A stretch of DNA of 15,346 nt from DASQDT01 sp036380435 (GTDB lineage: Bacteria > Acidobacteriota > Blastocatellia > Pyrinomonadales > Pyrinomonadaceae): contig DASVES010000433.1 of NCBI GenBank assembly GCA_036380435.1, positions 1 to 15,346 on the forward strand, in the 5' to 3' direction. Within the stretch, counting starts at the first letter, position 1. Each line of letters starts with the position of its first letter. The notes under the pieces are model-generated. The model had not been told where the DNA came from and ran no database searches. It worked only from the letters and a program-made list of their open reading frames with translations. Positions 7,696-13,419 of this stretch are shown here, in pieces. Both the position numbers and the translations under genes were made by a program.

Positions 7696-7787
7696 AATCC
7701 ACGAAGTCACACGAAGCGGCACGAAACAGATTTAACCCGGCGCAGCTTCAGCCCCTTTTCGTGTCGCTTCGCGTGTCTTCGTGGATT
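7696..7787. repeat. CCACGAAG-type palindromic repeat
   Basis: Arms 7696-7726 and 7757-7787 match over 28 of 31 bases (AATCCACGAAG facing CTTCGTGGATT), with a 30-base loop. It starts 12 bases beyond the stop of the methylase-tail remnant. A degenerate fragment with the same CTTCGTGTC...CTTCGTGG words is at about 11660-11690. Confidence 0.82.
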
Positions 7788-7799
7788 GTCCGCGCCGCA

Positions 7800-7925
7800 T
7801 CAATGCTGCTCGCCCGCCTCGACAATGGCAATCTCCTCGGGCGTGAGGTCGTAGAGTTCGTAAACGAGTTGGTCTATCTGGTAGTCGAGCAATTTGCACG
7901 CGGCTATATGTGATTCCTGCACCTG
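7800..7925 (-). pseudogene. C-terminal tail of a lost type IIG-like restriction/methylase gene
   Basis: The last ~40 codons of a minus-strand frame read CKLLDYQIDQLVYELYDLTP and then EEIAIVEAGEQH before TGA at 7800. The words IDQLVYELY.LT.EEI.IVE are typical of the extreme C-terminus of Eco57I/TaqI-like N6-adenine methylases and type IIG enzymes. Upstream of about 7925 the frame runs antisense into the methyltransferase gene and loses any family resemblance, so the body of the gene is missing. I infer a remnant truncated when the present methyltransferase cassette arrived or the locus was rearranged. Confidence 0.62.
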
Positions 7926-7956
7926 AATACTTGTATTAGAAGCTTTTGGAGCTATT

Positions 7957-8847
7957 ATGAGATGTATGAGCGGCGAGAACGGAAGTGGTAACGGACTCCA
8001 TACGACACTGCTAACCGAGCCCTGCACAATTATCAACGGCGATGCGTTGGCGGAGCTTGCCAAATTTCCCGACAACTTTTTTCAGTGTTGCGTTACAAGC
8101 CCGCCTTATTGGGGACTACGAGACTATGGCATAGAAGGTCAGCTAGGGGCGGAAATGTCGCTCGATGACTATATCGAAAAGCTTGTACTGATCTTCAGTC
8201 AAGTGCGTAGAGTATTAGCAGAAGATGGCACCTTATGGCTGAACATTGGAGATTCGTACACGAGTGGCAACAGAACGTGGAGAGATAACGATAAAAAGAA
8301 TCGCGCGCGCGCGATGAATTACCGACCACCCACCCCACAGGGATTAAAGCCGAAAGACTTGGTTGGCGTTCCGTGGCGCGTTGCATTTGCCCTCCAAGCG
8401 GCGGGTTGGCATCTTCGCTCAGATATAATCTGGTACAAACCTAACTGCCAACCCGAATCTGTGAAGGATAGACCGACGCAATCACATGAATACCTCTTCC
8501 TCATGTCGAAGTCGGAAAAGTATTATTATGACTATGAAGCTATCAAAGAACCGACTAAAGATAGTAATGGTCTGAGGAATAGGCGCACGGTATGGTCAAT
8601 TAATACTGAGGCCTTTAAAGACGCCCATTTTGCCGTATTCCCACCATCATTAGTTAAGCCCTGTCTTCTCGCAGGGAGCAAGACAAATTCTTTAGTGCTT
8701 GACCCTTTCTTTGGCTCAGGGACAGTCGGCGAGGTGTGTCTTGAAACTGGCAGGTTATGCGTCGGGATAGAGCTAAATTTTGAATACGCGAGAATCGCCC
8801 GGAACAGAATAGCGCAGAGGGCTAATAATTTAGCTTTCAGTTACTAA
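7957..8847 (+). CDS. Beta-class DNA methyltransferase, probably N4-cytosine
   Basis: The 296-aa product has catalytic motif IV TSPPYWGLRDYG at 47-58 and the S-adenosylmethionine motif DPFFGSGTVGE at 249-259, followed by LCVGIEL. The order (catalytic before cofactor motif) marks the beta class. SPPY rather than DPPY or NPPY favours N4-cytosine methylation, though some N6-adenine enzymes share it. The middle (about 100-200) would be the target-recognition region; its site cannot be read. TGGAG six bases upstream supports the ATG at 7957; another ATG at 7966 is possible. Base composition is clearly lower in GC than the flanking genes, suggesting transfer. The gene converges on and overlaps the candidate endonuclease gene by 18 bases. 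The full length and intact motifs suggest an active enzyme. Confidence 0.92.
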   Translation: MRCMSGENGSGNGLHTTLLTEPCTIINGDALAELAKFPDNFFQCCVTSPPYWGLRDYGIEGQLGAEMSLDDYIEKLVLIFSQVRRVLAEDGTLWLNIGDSYTSGNRTWRDNDKKNRARAMNYRPPTPQGLKPKDLVGVPWRVAFALQAAGWHLRSDIIWYKPNCQPESVKDRPTQSHEYLFLMSKSEKYYYDYEAIKEPTKDSNGLRNRRTVWSINTEAFKDAHFAVFPPSLVKPCLLAGSKTNSLVLDPFFGSGTVGEVCLETGRLCVGIELNFEYARIARNRIAQRANNLAFSY

Positions 8848-9459
8848 GTCACCGGCCGGGAAGCGCCAGTTTGCGTGAACGATACAACTATCTTTACTTA
8901 CCCTTTTGATTTGTAATTTGCGCTCAGTCCCACCATCGAAATAGAGTTGGAATTTCAATTCACCTTTTGAATCTCTCACATGGCAATACCCGGGCTTAGG
9001 GAATTGCTTACTACCCTGCATCATCTCAAAAACACCATGCTCTGCTTCGAGTAACAGAGCCTTCGGTAATTCCACCAATTCATACTGCCATTCTTTAGGA
9101 GCCTTAGACAGGTTACGCAGGACAAGGATTCGATCATATGATCTCATGTGAGACAGAAATTGATCCCGAAGCCCTATCAGGTCACGTTCCTCGGCTCCCC
9201 ATTGTCCTTTGCCCAACTCCATGAATTTTGAAATATGCACAGACTTGGGGTTGAGACCTTTATTAGCTTGAGTTTTCAGCGAATACCTCTCCCCACCTAT
9301 TGTAATGTCGTGGCCGGGATTTCCTTTAGGGGCAAGTTCTGCCTGAGTGCCGCAAATGTTTGCCGCCCGCTCTAAGAGATACTCAAACTTATCCTTTGAA
9401 AATGGCTCGCGAGAGAAGCAGTGATGCAGGCGAAGCGCGTCACCTACTTCTCCGAGCAT
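8830..9459 (-). CDS. Candidate restriction endonuclease, partner of the methyltransferase
   Basis: From the first in-frame ATG (9459) the product is 209 aa. Its best landmark is GNPGHDITIGGERYSLKTQ at 46-64, where Asp51 and Lys62 (D-x8-SLK) fit a PD-(D/E)xK-type nuclease core such as that of small type II enzymes. Further landmarks are HISKFMELGKGQW (75-87) and a basic C-terminal part, LYFDGGTERKLQIKRV. The tail-to-tail overlap with the methyltransferase supports a restriction-modification pair. The frame stays open for 62 codons upstream of the ATG with protein-like sequence, so the annotated start probably misses the true N-terminus (see the next entry). GC is lower than average. I do not claim the specific enzyme family; a SmaI-like relationship is a guess to be tested. 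Confidence 0.62.
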   Translation of the reverse strand: MLGEVGDALRLHHCFSREPFSKDKFEYLLERAANICGTQAELAPKGNPGHDITIGGERYSLKTQANKGLNPKSVHISKFMELGKGQWGAEERDLIGLRDQFLSHMRSYDRILVLRNLSKAPKEWQYELVELPKALLLEAEHGVFEMMQGSKQFPKPGYCHVRDSKGELKFQLYFDGGTERKLQIKRVSKDSCIVHANWRFPAGDLVTES

Positions 9460-9646
9460 ACATTCAGATATGACACTTGAGTTTTCATTACGCTCGAATG
9501 TATGCGGCCTCCTGAACTGATTGACTATCTCCTCAATCCAACCCAGTTGGCTTTCGGAGAGTTCCGGTAGCAGCTTGGCTACGTGTTTGATTCGCTCTTG
9601 CTTATCTTCGTCAGAAGCAGGTGATATTGAAGATTCTCCGACCCAT
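9460..9646 (-). other. N-terminal extension of the endonuclease gene, start displaced by one base
   Basis: In frame with the endonuclease, 62 codons continue upstream to a TGA at 9646-9648 with no ATG, GTG or TTG. The residues look like real protein: KLLPELSESQLGWIEEIV and NQFRRPHTFERNE. An ATG at 9644-9646 lies one base out of frame, in ATGGGTC. With one G fewer (ATGGTC) it would read M-VGESSISPASDEDK directly into this frame and give a product of about 271 aa. This suggests a +1 change in a GGG run, real or from sequencing. Bases 9649-9729, up to the Uma2 stop, hold no recognised gene. Confidence 0.5.
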
Positions 9647-9729
9647 CACTGACGCGAGTAGATCAGCCCCGTTTGACCCTGATATCTGCCACCGCAGTCT
9701 TTGAACTGTTCGAAGTAATAATGCGCCTT

Positions 9730-10311
9730 TCAGGCGGCCGGGAATTCAACCCGCTCGTAAACGTCCGCGAGTGAGACGCGGCAATCAATCGACGCGAGCG
9801 TGAGGACGCCGCCCTCCCCGCTCACTTCGGAGCGCGACCAAGTGTCGTCGGGCTGGCGTGAGAAGTGTTCGGCGTGGGGCCGATCCTGCGCGATGAGCAC
9901 GTAGTCGCGCAGCGTCTCAATCGTGCGGTAGCGCGCGAACTTTTCGCCGCGGTCGTAGGCTTCGGTCGAGGGCGAGAGGACTTCAAAGATGACCGCCGGG
10001 TTAAGCAACACGTCGCCGTGCTCGTCGTGGAGGGCAGGCTCTCCGCAGACGACGGCCAGATCAGGGTAGGCGTAGAGGCCCTTTTCGCCCGCGCGGACTT
10101 TCATGTTCGGGGAGAAGCCGCGGCAGGGCGTGCCCCTCAACTGCGCGTGCAGGGCGCCGGCCAGATTGAAGCAGATGGTGCTGTGGGTCGGGCTTTCGCC
10201 CGCCATCGCGCAGACGAAACCGTCCAGATATTCGTGGCGGATTTCGGACGTGCGTTCGAGTGTCAAATACTCTTCCTGCGTGAAGGCCGGAAGCTGGGGC
10301 GGGAAGGACAT
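9730..10311 (-). CDS. Uma2-family (DUF820) putative endonuclease-fold protein
   Basis: This 193-aa protein has the Uma2 hallmarks. The N-terminus FTQEEYLTLER (10-20) is followed by HEYLDGFVCAMAGES (26-40), YPDLAVVCGEP (82-92) with Asp84, and AVIFEVLSPSTEAYDRGEKF (106-125) with Glu110 and Lys124. These residues fit the PD-(D/E)xK arrangement known for the family, whose cellular role is unsettled. I chose the ATG at 10311 because GAGGAG lies five bases upstream; a GTG at 10317 would overlap that site. It lies just upstream of the restriction islet on the same strand as the endonuclease, but base composition is like the host genes, so it is probably not part of the islet. Confidence 0.93.
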   Translation of the reverse strand: MSFPPQLPAFTQEEYLTLERTSEIRHEYLDGFVCAMAGESPTHSTICFNLAGALHAQLRGTPCRGFSPNMKVRAGEKGLYAYPDLAVVCGEPALHDEHGDVLLNPAVIFEVLSPSTEAYDRGEKFARYRTIETLRDYVLIAQDRPHAEHFSRQPDDTWSRSEVSGEGGVLTLASIDCRVSLADVYERVEFPAA

Positions 10312-10393
10312 CGTCACTCCTCAATCGCCGGCGAACGGGCCGACGCGTCCGCCCCGAAGTATAAACCACGCCGCCCGAAAACCTCACAGATGC

Positions 10394-10401
10394 GAATGGC
10401 T
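10394..10401. repeat. Target-site duplication, left copy (GAATGGCT)
   Basis: These eight bases directly abut the left terminal repeat of the 10402-11598 element and are repeated exactly at 11599-11606, directly abutting the right terminal repeat. Confidence 0.88.
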
Positions 10402-10428
10402 GGTAGTGGGTCATTTTCAATGTTGAAC
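10402..10428 (+). repeat. Left terminal inverted repeat (IRL)
   Basis: It begins GGTAGTGGGTCATTTTC and ends GTTGAAC. It is the reverse complement of 11572-11598 with two mismatches. Confidence 0.88.
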
Positions 10429-10434
10429 AAAAAG

Positions 10435-10468
10435 TAAGAGGGCGGCGCGAGTGGCCGCCGCCCTCTTA
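10435..10468 (-). terminator. Intrinsic terminator of the PEP-CTERM gene
   Basis: Arms TAAGAGGGCGGCG (10435-10447) and CGCCGCCCTCTTA (10456-10468) pair perfectly over 13 bases around an 8-base loop. Reading the minus strand, ACTTTTTG follows, giving the U-run. It lies 38 bases past the PEP-CTERM stop and inside the terminal repeats, so gene and terminator travel together. Confidence 0.88.
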
Positions 10469-10505
10469 ACACTATGAGGTGTTCGGTTTCGCGTGCCCCG
10501 ATGCG

Positions 10506-11156
10506 CTACGTCCCCCGGCCCTTGTCACCTTTGCGCCGCCTGCGGACAGACGCGCCGACTCCTGCCAGTCCGGTGCCCAGGAGAATCATTGTGGCGGGCT
10601 CCGGGACGGGAGTGACTGTGACAGTTGGGTCTAAGTCGGTGGAATCAGTCTGAATAGTGCCCCATATACTCCAGTCGTACCATTTCACGGTTTTTGATCT
10701 GGAATTTGGTGAACCATCATCGAAGAATCTTGAAAAGGCTGGAGGATTTCCTGGAGGATCTCCCGGCGGTCCCGGCGTAGCCAAAAAGGCACGGCTGTTC
10801 AAAAATCCGTTGGCGTCAACCCACTGAGAGAACGATTGCTCCAATGGCCAATCCTCAAGGGTCCAGTGTTTGCTGTGATTTTCCACATTGAGGCTATAGC
10901 TCAAGATCTCGGTTGTCCACGGATCGCTACTTAGCACATCAGGCCTCGTGGAGTCATCAAATGTGAATATTTCCAAGTAGCTTAGGCCGATAAGACTGCC
11001 GGTGTCGAAAGTACCCTCGACCCTGTATTGCACAGTATCAGCACTAGCGGTGCCGCTAAGGGCAAGGCCGAGAAAGGTTACAAACGCCACGACGATGGAT
11101 TTGACAACCCTCCGGCGTTCACGATACGTTTTGGTAAAATGTTCTGAGAAGTACAT
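10506..11156 (-). CDS. PEP-CTERM sorting-domain surface protein
   Basis: This 216-aa protein starts at the ATG at 11156, six bases after a perfect AGGAGG; a longer frame to 11282 lacks such a site. Residues 18-39 are a signal peptide ending GTASA. The middle (40-178) is a mature domain with no family I recognise: Trp- and Ser-rich, with a Pro/Gly stretch TPGPPGDPPGNPPA (127-140). The C-terminus is a classic PEP-CTERM sorting signal: VPEPATM (184-190), a hydrophobic helix ILLGTGLAGVGASV (191-204) and RRRRK. Such proteins are processed by an exosortase and exported, often with exopolysaccharide. No exosortase gene is in this window. The gene is the only one inside the mobile unit and carries its own terminator. 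No sigma-54 site was found upstream. Confidence 0.93.
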   Translation of the reverse strand: MYFSEHFTKTYRERRRVVKSIVVAFVTFLGLALSGTASADTVQYRVEGTFDTGSLIGLSYLEIFTFDDSTRPDVLSSDPWTTEILSYSLNVENHSKHWTLEDWPLEQSFSQWVDANGFLNSRAFLATPGPPGDPPGNPPAFSRFFDDGSPNSRSKTVKWYDWSIWGTIQTDSTDLDPTVTVTPVPEPATMILLGTGLAGVGASVRRRRKGDKGRGT

Positions 11157-11493
11157 AACTAACCTCCTAAATTGCTTGATGCTCTCGTTCGCCTGCTCAG
11201 GGGCAGGTCCGCATTTGAGATGAGGCGGTAAACAATAAAGCCCTCCGCTGCTGTGAACACACTTCGCCCAAGAAAGCAGCATTCCTGCTTTTCGATAGCA
11301 AGTGTGTCACAGTGGATGAGGGCCGCACGATTCACCCTTTATGTGACTGATCGTTGATGTAAAGCTGGCGGGAGTGGGAGTGTCTCTCGTCAACGTGAGG
11401 TGTCGATCTGGCGGGTGCGAGGCACTCGCCGGAACGAACACAGGGGGATGAGGACAGCATATACTCTTATCGCGGAAGGGTGTCAAGATAAAA
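11157..11493. other. Leader region of the PEP-CTERM gene, no other gene
   Basis: This 337-base stretch holds the AGGAGG ribosome site (complement of 11163-11168). It also has a small hairpin AAAGCAG-CATTC-CTGCTTT near 11273-11291, about 120 bases upstream of the start codon. I could not place a promoter with confidence. Short frames in it lack ribosome sites. Confidence 0.5.
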
Positions 11494-11520
11494 GGCGGCG
11501 GGTCATTTTCAACGCCGGAC
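11494..11520 (+). repeat. Internal diverged copy of the terminal repeat
   Basis: Twenty of 27 bases match IRL in the same orientation, including the 13-base block GGGTCATTTTCAA. All seven differences are transitions. It lies 51 bases inside IRR, so the right end carries two repeat copies facing each other. Confidence 0.78.
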
Positions 11521-11571
11521 AAGAACGAGGATGGAACTGGGGAAGAAGCTAGGGCATACTCTTCTTTAGGT

Positions 11572-11598
11572 GTTCAACGTTGTAAATGACCCACTACC
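11572..11598 (-). repeat. Right terminal inverted repeat (IRR)
   Basis: It begins GTTCAACGTTGTAAATG and ends ACCCACTACC. It pairs with IRL at 25 of 27 positions. Confidence 0.88.
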
Positions 11599-11606
11599 GA
11601 ATGGCT
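11599..11606. repeat. Target-site duplication, right copy (GAATGGCT)
   Basis: It is identical to 10394-10401. Its last four bases form the start of the left arm of the hairpin at 11603-11647, so the element entered at the edge of that hairpin. Confidence 0.88.
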
Positions 11607-11647
11607 TTGCACAAATGTTCGTGAACCTTGAACATTTGTGCAAAGCC
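11603..11647. terminator. Perfect 18-bp hairpin at the insertion site, possible terminator
   Basis: Arms 11603-11620 (GGCTTTGCACAAATGTTC) and 11630-11647 (GAACATTTGTGCAAAGCC) are perfectly complementary around a 9-base loop. It lies about 80 bases beyond the end of the Spy/sigma operon, so it could end that transcript, but no T-run follows on either strand. Bases 11648-11725 contain a degenerate CTTCGTG repeat fragment and no gene. Confidence 0.6.
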
Positions 11648-11725
11648 GGTGTAACTACGGCTTCGTGTCTTTTAGCGAGGCTTCGTGGTTAATGCCTTAT
11701 CTCTACTCGCGCGACTCGCTCCCGC

Positions 11726-12160
11726 CTAACGCTCGTCGCCCGGCGGGCGGGGAGGGCCGTCGCCGCCGCCCCGGCGTCCCCTCGGGCCACGGCCTCGCCG
11801 CGGCTCGTCCTTCATCTGTTGAAATTGCTGAAACTGCTCCGGCGTGAGCACCTGTTGCAGGCGCTCGTCGGTCTGCCGGCGAATCTCCTCGAAGCGTGGC
11901 TCCGACTCCTTGTGCAACGCGCGCAGTTGCCCACGCGTCTCGGAGAGAATCTGTTTGACCTGCGAGCGCTGCTCCTCGCTCAGTTGCAGACGCTCGGCCA
12001 TCTGCTCGAAGCGGTCGCGTCGGTGTTCGCCGCCGCGCCCCGGCCCGGCAGACCACGCGCGGTAGGCGTTCAAGGCGAGTGCGCCCGCCGCGAACCCGAG
12101 CACGAAGACGGCGAGCGCCGCGAAGCGCACCTGCCACTTGCCCTTAGCGATCCTGTCCAT
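11726..12160 (-). CDS. Membrane-anchored Spy/CpxP-like (LTXXQ) protein
   Basis: This 144-aa protein has one N-terminal membrane helix (about 12-33, VRFAALAVFVLGFAAGALAL), then a helical domain with two Spy-type motifs: LQLSEEQRSQVKQIL (58-72) and LTPEQFQQFQQM (105-116). The tail (120-144) is rich in Gly, Arg and Pro. Spy/CpxP proteins are periplasmic chaperones or stress sensors; this one would be tethered. I chose the ATG at 12160 because GGAGG lies about six bases upstream; an in-frame ATG at 12181 has none. The start overlaps the end of the anti-sigma gene by 17 bases, so translation is probably coupled. It is the last gene of the operon and may be the sensor or effector for its sigma/anti-sigma pair. 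Confidence 0.82.
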   Translation of the reverse strand: MDRIAKGKWQVRFAALAVFVLGFAAGALALNAYRAWSAGPGRGGEHRRDRFEQMAERLQLSEEQRSQVKQILSETRGQLRALHKESEPRFEEIRRQTDERLQQVLTPEQFQQFQQMKDEPRRGRGPRGRRGGGDGPPRPPGDER

Positions 12161-12665
12161 TGACACCCTCCGCGTCGTCATCCGATTCGTAGATGGTCGA
12201 GTAGACCTGTCCGTAGTTAATCTCTTCTTCGCCCAGCTCGGCCTGCTCGAAGAGCACGGCCTCGGCCGAGTAGGGGTCGGCCGACGCGGCCGACTGCTGC
12301 GTCGGGTCCGTCGTGGGCATCAGGCCGAAGAGCGTCAGGCCCCCGAGGAGCACGACGGCCGTCGCCAGCGAGGAGACGAGCCCGCCGGCCGCGCGCCACA
12401 GCCGGCCCAACGAAAAGACTTCCGGCAGGGCCGCCTGCCGCTCGCGTAGCGCCGCCAGCACGCGCGTCTGAAAGAAGGGCGACGGCTCGAACGCCGTCGC
12501 GGCCGCACGCTCCCTGATGAGCAGCGACGAGATTTGCGTCGCCTCGTAGGCGCGTCGGCACCCGGCGCAAGCTTCGACGTGTGCGCGCACCGTCGAAAGC
12601 TCGCGCTCGCCCAACTGCGCGAGCGGGGCGCTCTCAAGGATGTCGATAACGTGTTGGTCTTTCAT
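12144..12665 (-). CDS. Anti-sigma factor with zinc-binding HxxxCxxC domain (zf-HC2-like)
   Basis: This 173-aa protein has the anti-sigma zinc motif His29-x3-Cys33-x2-Cys36 (VRAHVEACAGCRRAY), which binds the ECF factor in the cytoplasm. A single membrane helix at about 93-115 (GGLVSSLATAVVLLGGLTLFG) follows, then an acidic extracytoplasmic tail (about 120-173). Its ATG overlaps the sigma stop codon (ATGA), the usual sign of coupled sigma/anti-sigma translation. Release by proteolysis is the family's usual mode; here the tail is short, and the co-encoded Spy-like proteins are candidates to sense the signal. Confidence 0.92.
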   Translation of the reverse strand: MKDQHVIDILESAPLAQLGERELSTVRAHVEACAGCRRAYEATQISSLLIRERAAATAFEPSPFFQTRVLAALRERQAALPEVFSLGRLWRAAGGLVSSLATAVVLLGGLTLFGLMPTTDPTQQSAASADPYSAEAVLFEQAELGEEEINYGQVYSTIYESDDDAEGVNGQDR

Positions 12666-13381
12666 CTCCCACCTGCGCTTTCCAAAGTCTTGTCCGGCCT
12701 CTCCCCCTTGAACCCCAGCAGCTTCTCCACCGCCTCGCGCATCCGTCGCCGCGCCCGAAACGCCCGCACCTTAACTTTCGATTCCGACCAGCCCGTCATC
12801 TCCGCCACCTCTTTGACGGGGGCGTCTTCGCCGTCGATCATCGTCAGCACCAGCCGGTCGTCTGCCGACATGGTCTCCAGCACGCGCCCGGCCAAATCGG
12901 CGGCCACGACGCCGCGCTCGTCGGCGCGATGCCTTTCGGCGGCCGCGCCCGCCATCTTGCCCTCCAGCCACGCGCCCTCGTCATCAGTCAAATCCGAGAC
13001 GGTCAACTCGGGCCGTCGCCCGGCGCCGCGCAGCAGGTTGAGGCACGTCGTCGTGGTGATGCGCGTCAGCCAGCCCTCGAAGGAGCCGCGCCCCTCGTAG
13101 GCGTCGAGCTGCGTGAACGCTTTCAAAAAAACTTCCTGCGCGGCCTCTTCGACCTGCTCACGCCGGCGGAAGAAGCGGCCCGCCGTGCGGAAGACGCGCG
13201 GGCTGTAGCGCCTCATGATCTCGGCGAAGGCAGACTCGTCGCCGTCACGCGCGAGGCGCGCCAGCTCCAAGTCCGTTGCCCGTTCAAGCCCATCCGGCAG
13301 AGGCGCACCCCGATAGATTGGGTGATGAGTGATGAGTGATGAGTGATAAGAAAGAGAAAGCGAATTTGTCCTTCTTATCAC
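12662..13381 (-). CDS. ECF sigma factor (RpoE-like) of the Spy operon
   Basis: Sigma region 2 runs from about residue 37 (DLELARLARDGDESAFAEIM) through RYSPRVFRTAGRFF (58-71) and EEAAQEVFLKAF (78-89) to FEGWLTRITTTTCLNLLRG (101-119). Region 4 runs from about 172 to 222, with DRLVLTMIDGEDAPVKEVAE and the recognition helix around SESKVKVRAFRARRRMREA (199-217). The start is uncertain: there is no ATG, the GTG at 13381 lies inside the heptamer palindrome, so residues 9-20 (SLSYHSSLITHH) are translated repeat, and a CTG at codon 28 or TTG at codon 38 (13270) are alternatives. The gene overlaps its anti-sigma gene by four bases. It is probably transcribed from the promoter before the upstream Spy-like gene and hence controls itself. 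Confidence 0.92.
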   Translation of the reverse strand: MIRRTNSLSLSYHSSLITHHPIYRGAPLPDGLERATDLELARLARDGDESAFAEIMRRYSPRVFRTAGRFFRRREQVEEAAQEVFLKAFTQLDAYEGRGSFEGWLTRITTTTCLNLLRGAGRRPELTVSDLTDDEGAWLEGKMAGAAAERHRADERGVVAADLAGRVLETMSADDRLVLTMIDGEDAPVKEVAEMTGWSESKVKVRAFRARRRMREAVEKLLGFKGERPDKTLESAGGR

Positions 13382-13402
13382 TTATCACTCATCACTCATC
13401 AC
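13322..13402. repeat. Heptamer palindrome between Spy-like and ECF sigma genes
   Basis: Four GTGATRA heptamers (13322-13349) face four TYATCAC heptamers (13375-13402). The arms pair with one mismatch and extend a few bases into a loop of about 15-20 bases. It fills the junction between the Spy-like stop (13420) and the sigma gene and enters the sigma reading frame. A relative lies at 5705-5826. In the operon mRNA it would form a strong stem that could lower sigma expression relative to the Spy-like protein. Confidence 0.9.
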
Positions 13403-13419
13403 TTCTTGAAAAGTGAGCG

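Larger units (their letters stand above)
10402..11598. mobile_element. Non-autonomous transposon-like unit carrying a PEP-CTERM gene
   Basis: The 1,197-bp unit is bounded by 27-bp terminal inverted repeats (10402-10428 and 11572-11598, 25 of 27 matching) and by a perfect 8-bp direct repeat GAATGGCT outside each end. Pairing is loosely recognisable a little further inward. Inside are one terminator and one PEP-CTERM gene, with no transposase frame. A further copy of the terminal repeat lies near the right end. Eight-base duplications are made by several families (IS66, IS256, ISL3, IS1595, some IS21), so the mobilising enzyme cannot be named. It most likely moved using a transposase encoded elsewhere. 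The interior is lower in GC than the surrounding genes. Confidence 0.8.

Noticed and set aside
7926..8075. N-terminal half of the minus-strand frame ending at 7800
   Set aside because: It is antisense to the methyltransferase start and shows no family resemblance; only the C-terminal ~40 codons look like real former coding sequence.
11157..11310. Sigma-54 promoter before the PEP-CTERM gene, expected for some PEP-CTERM systems
   Set aside because: The best candidate, near 11297-11311, lacks the GG of the -24 box at correct spacing to TTGC.
11651..11670. GTAAC followed by TGTCT near the end of the Spy operon
   Set aside because: The spacing is only 10 bases, and no gene follows on that strand.
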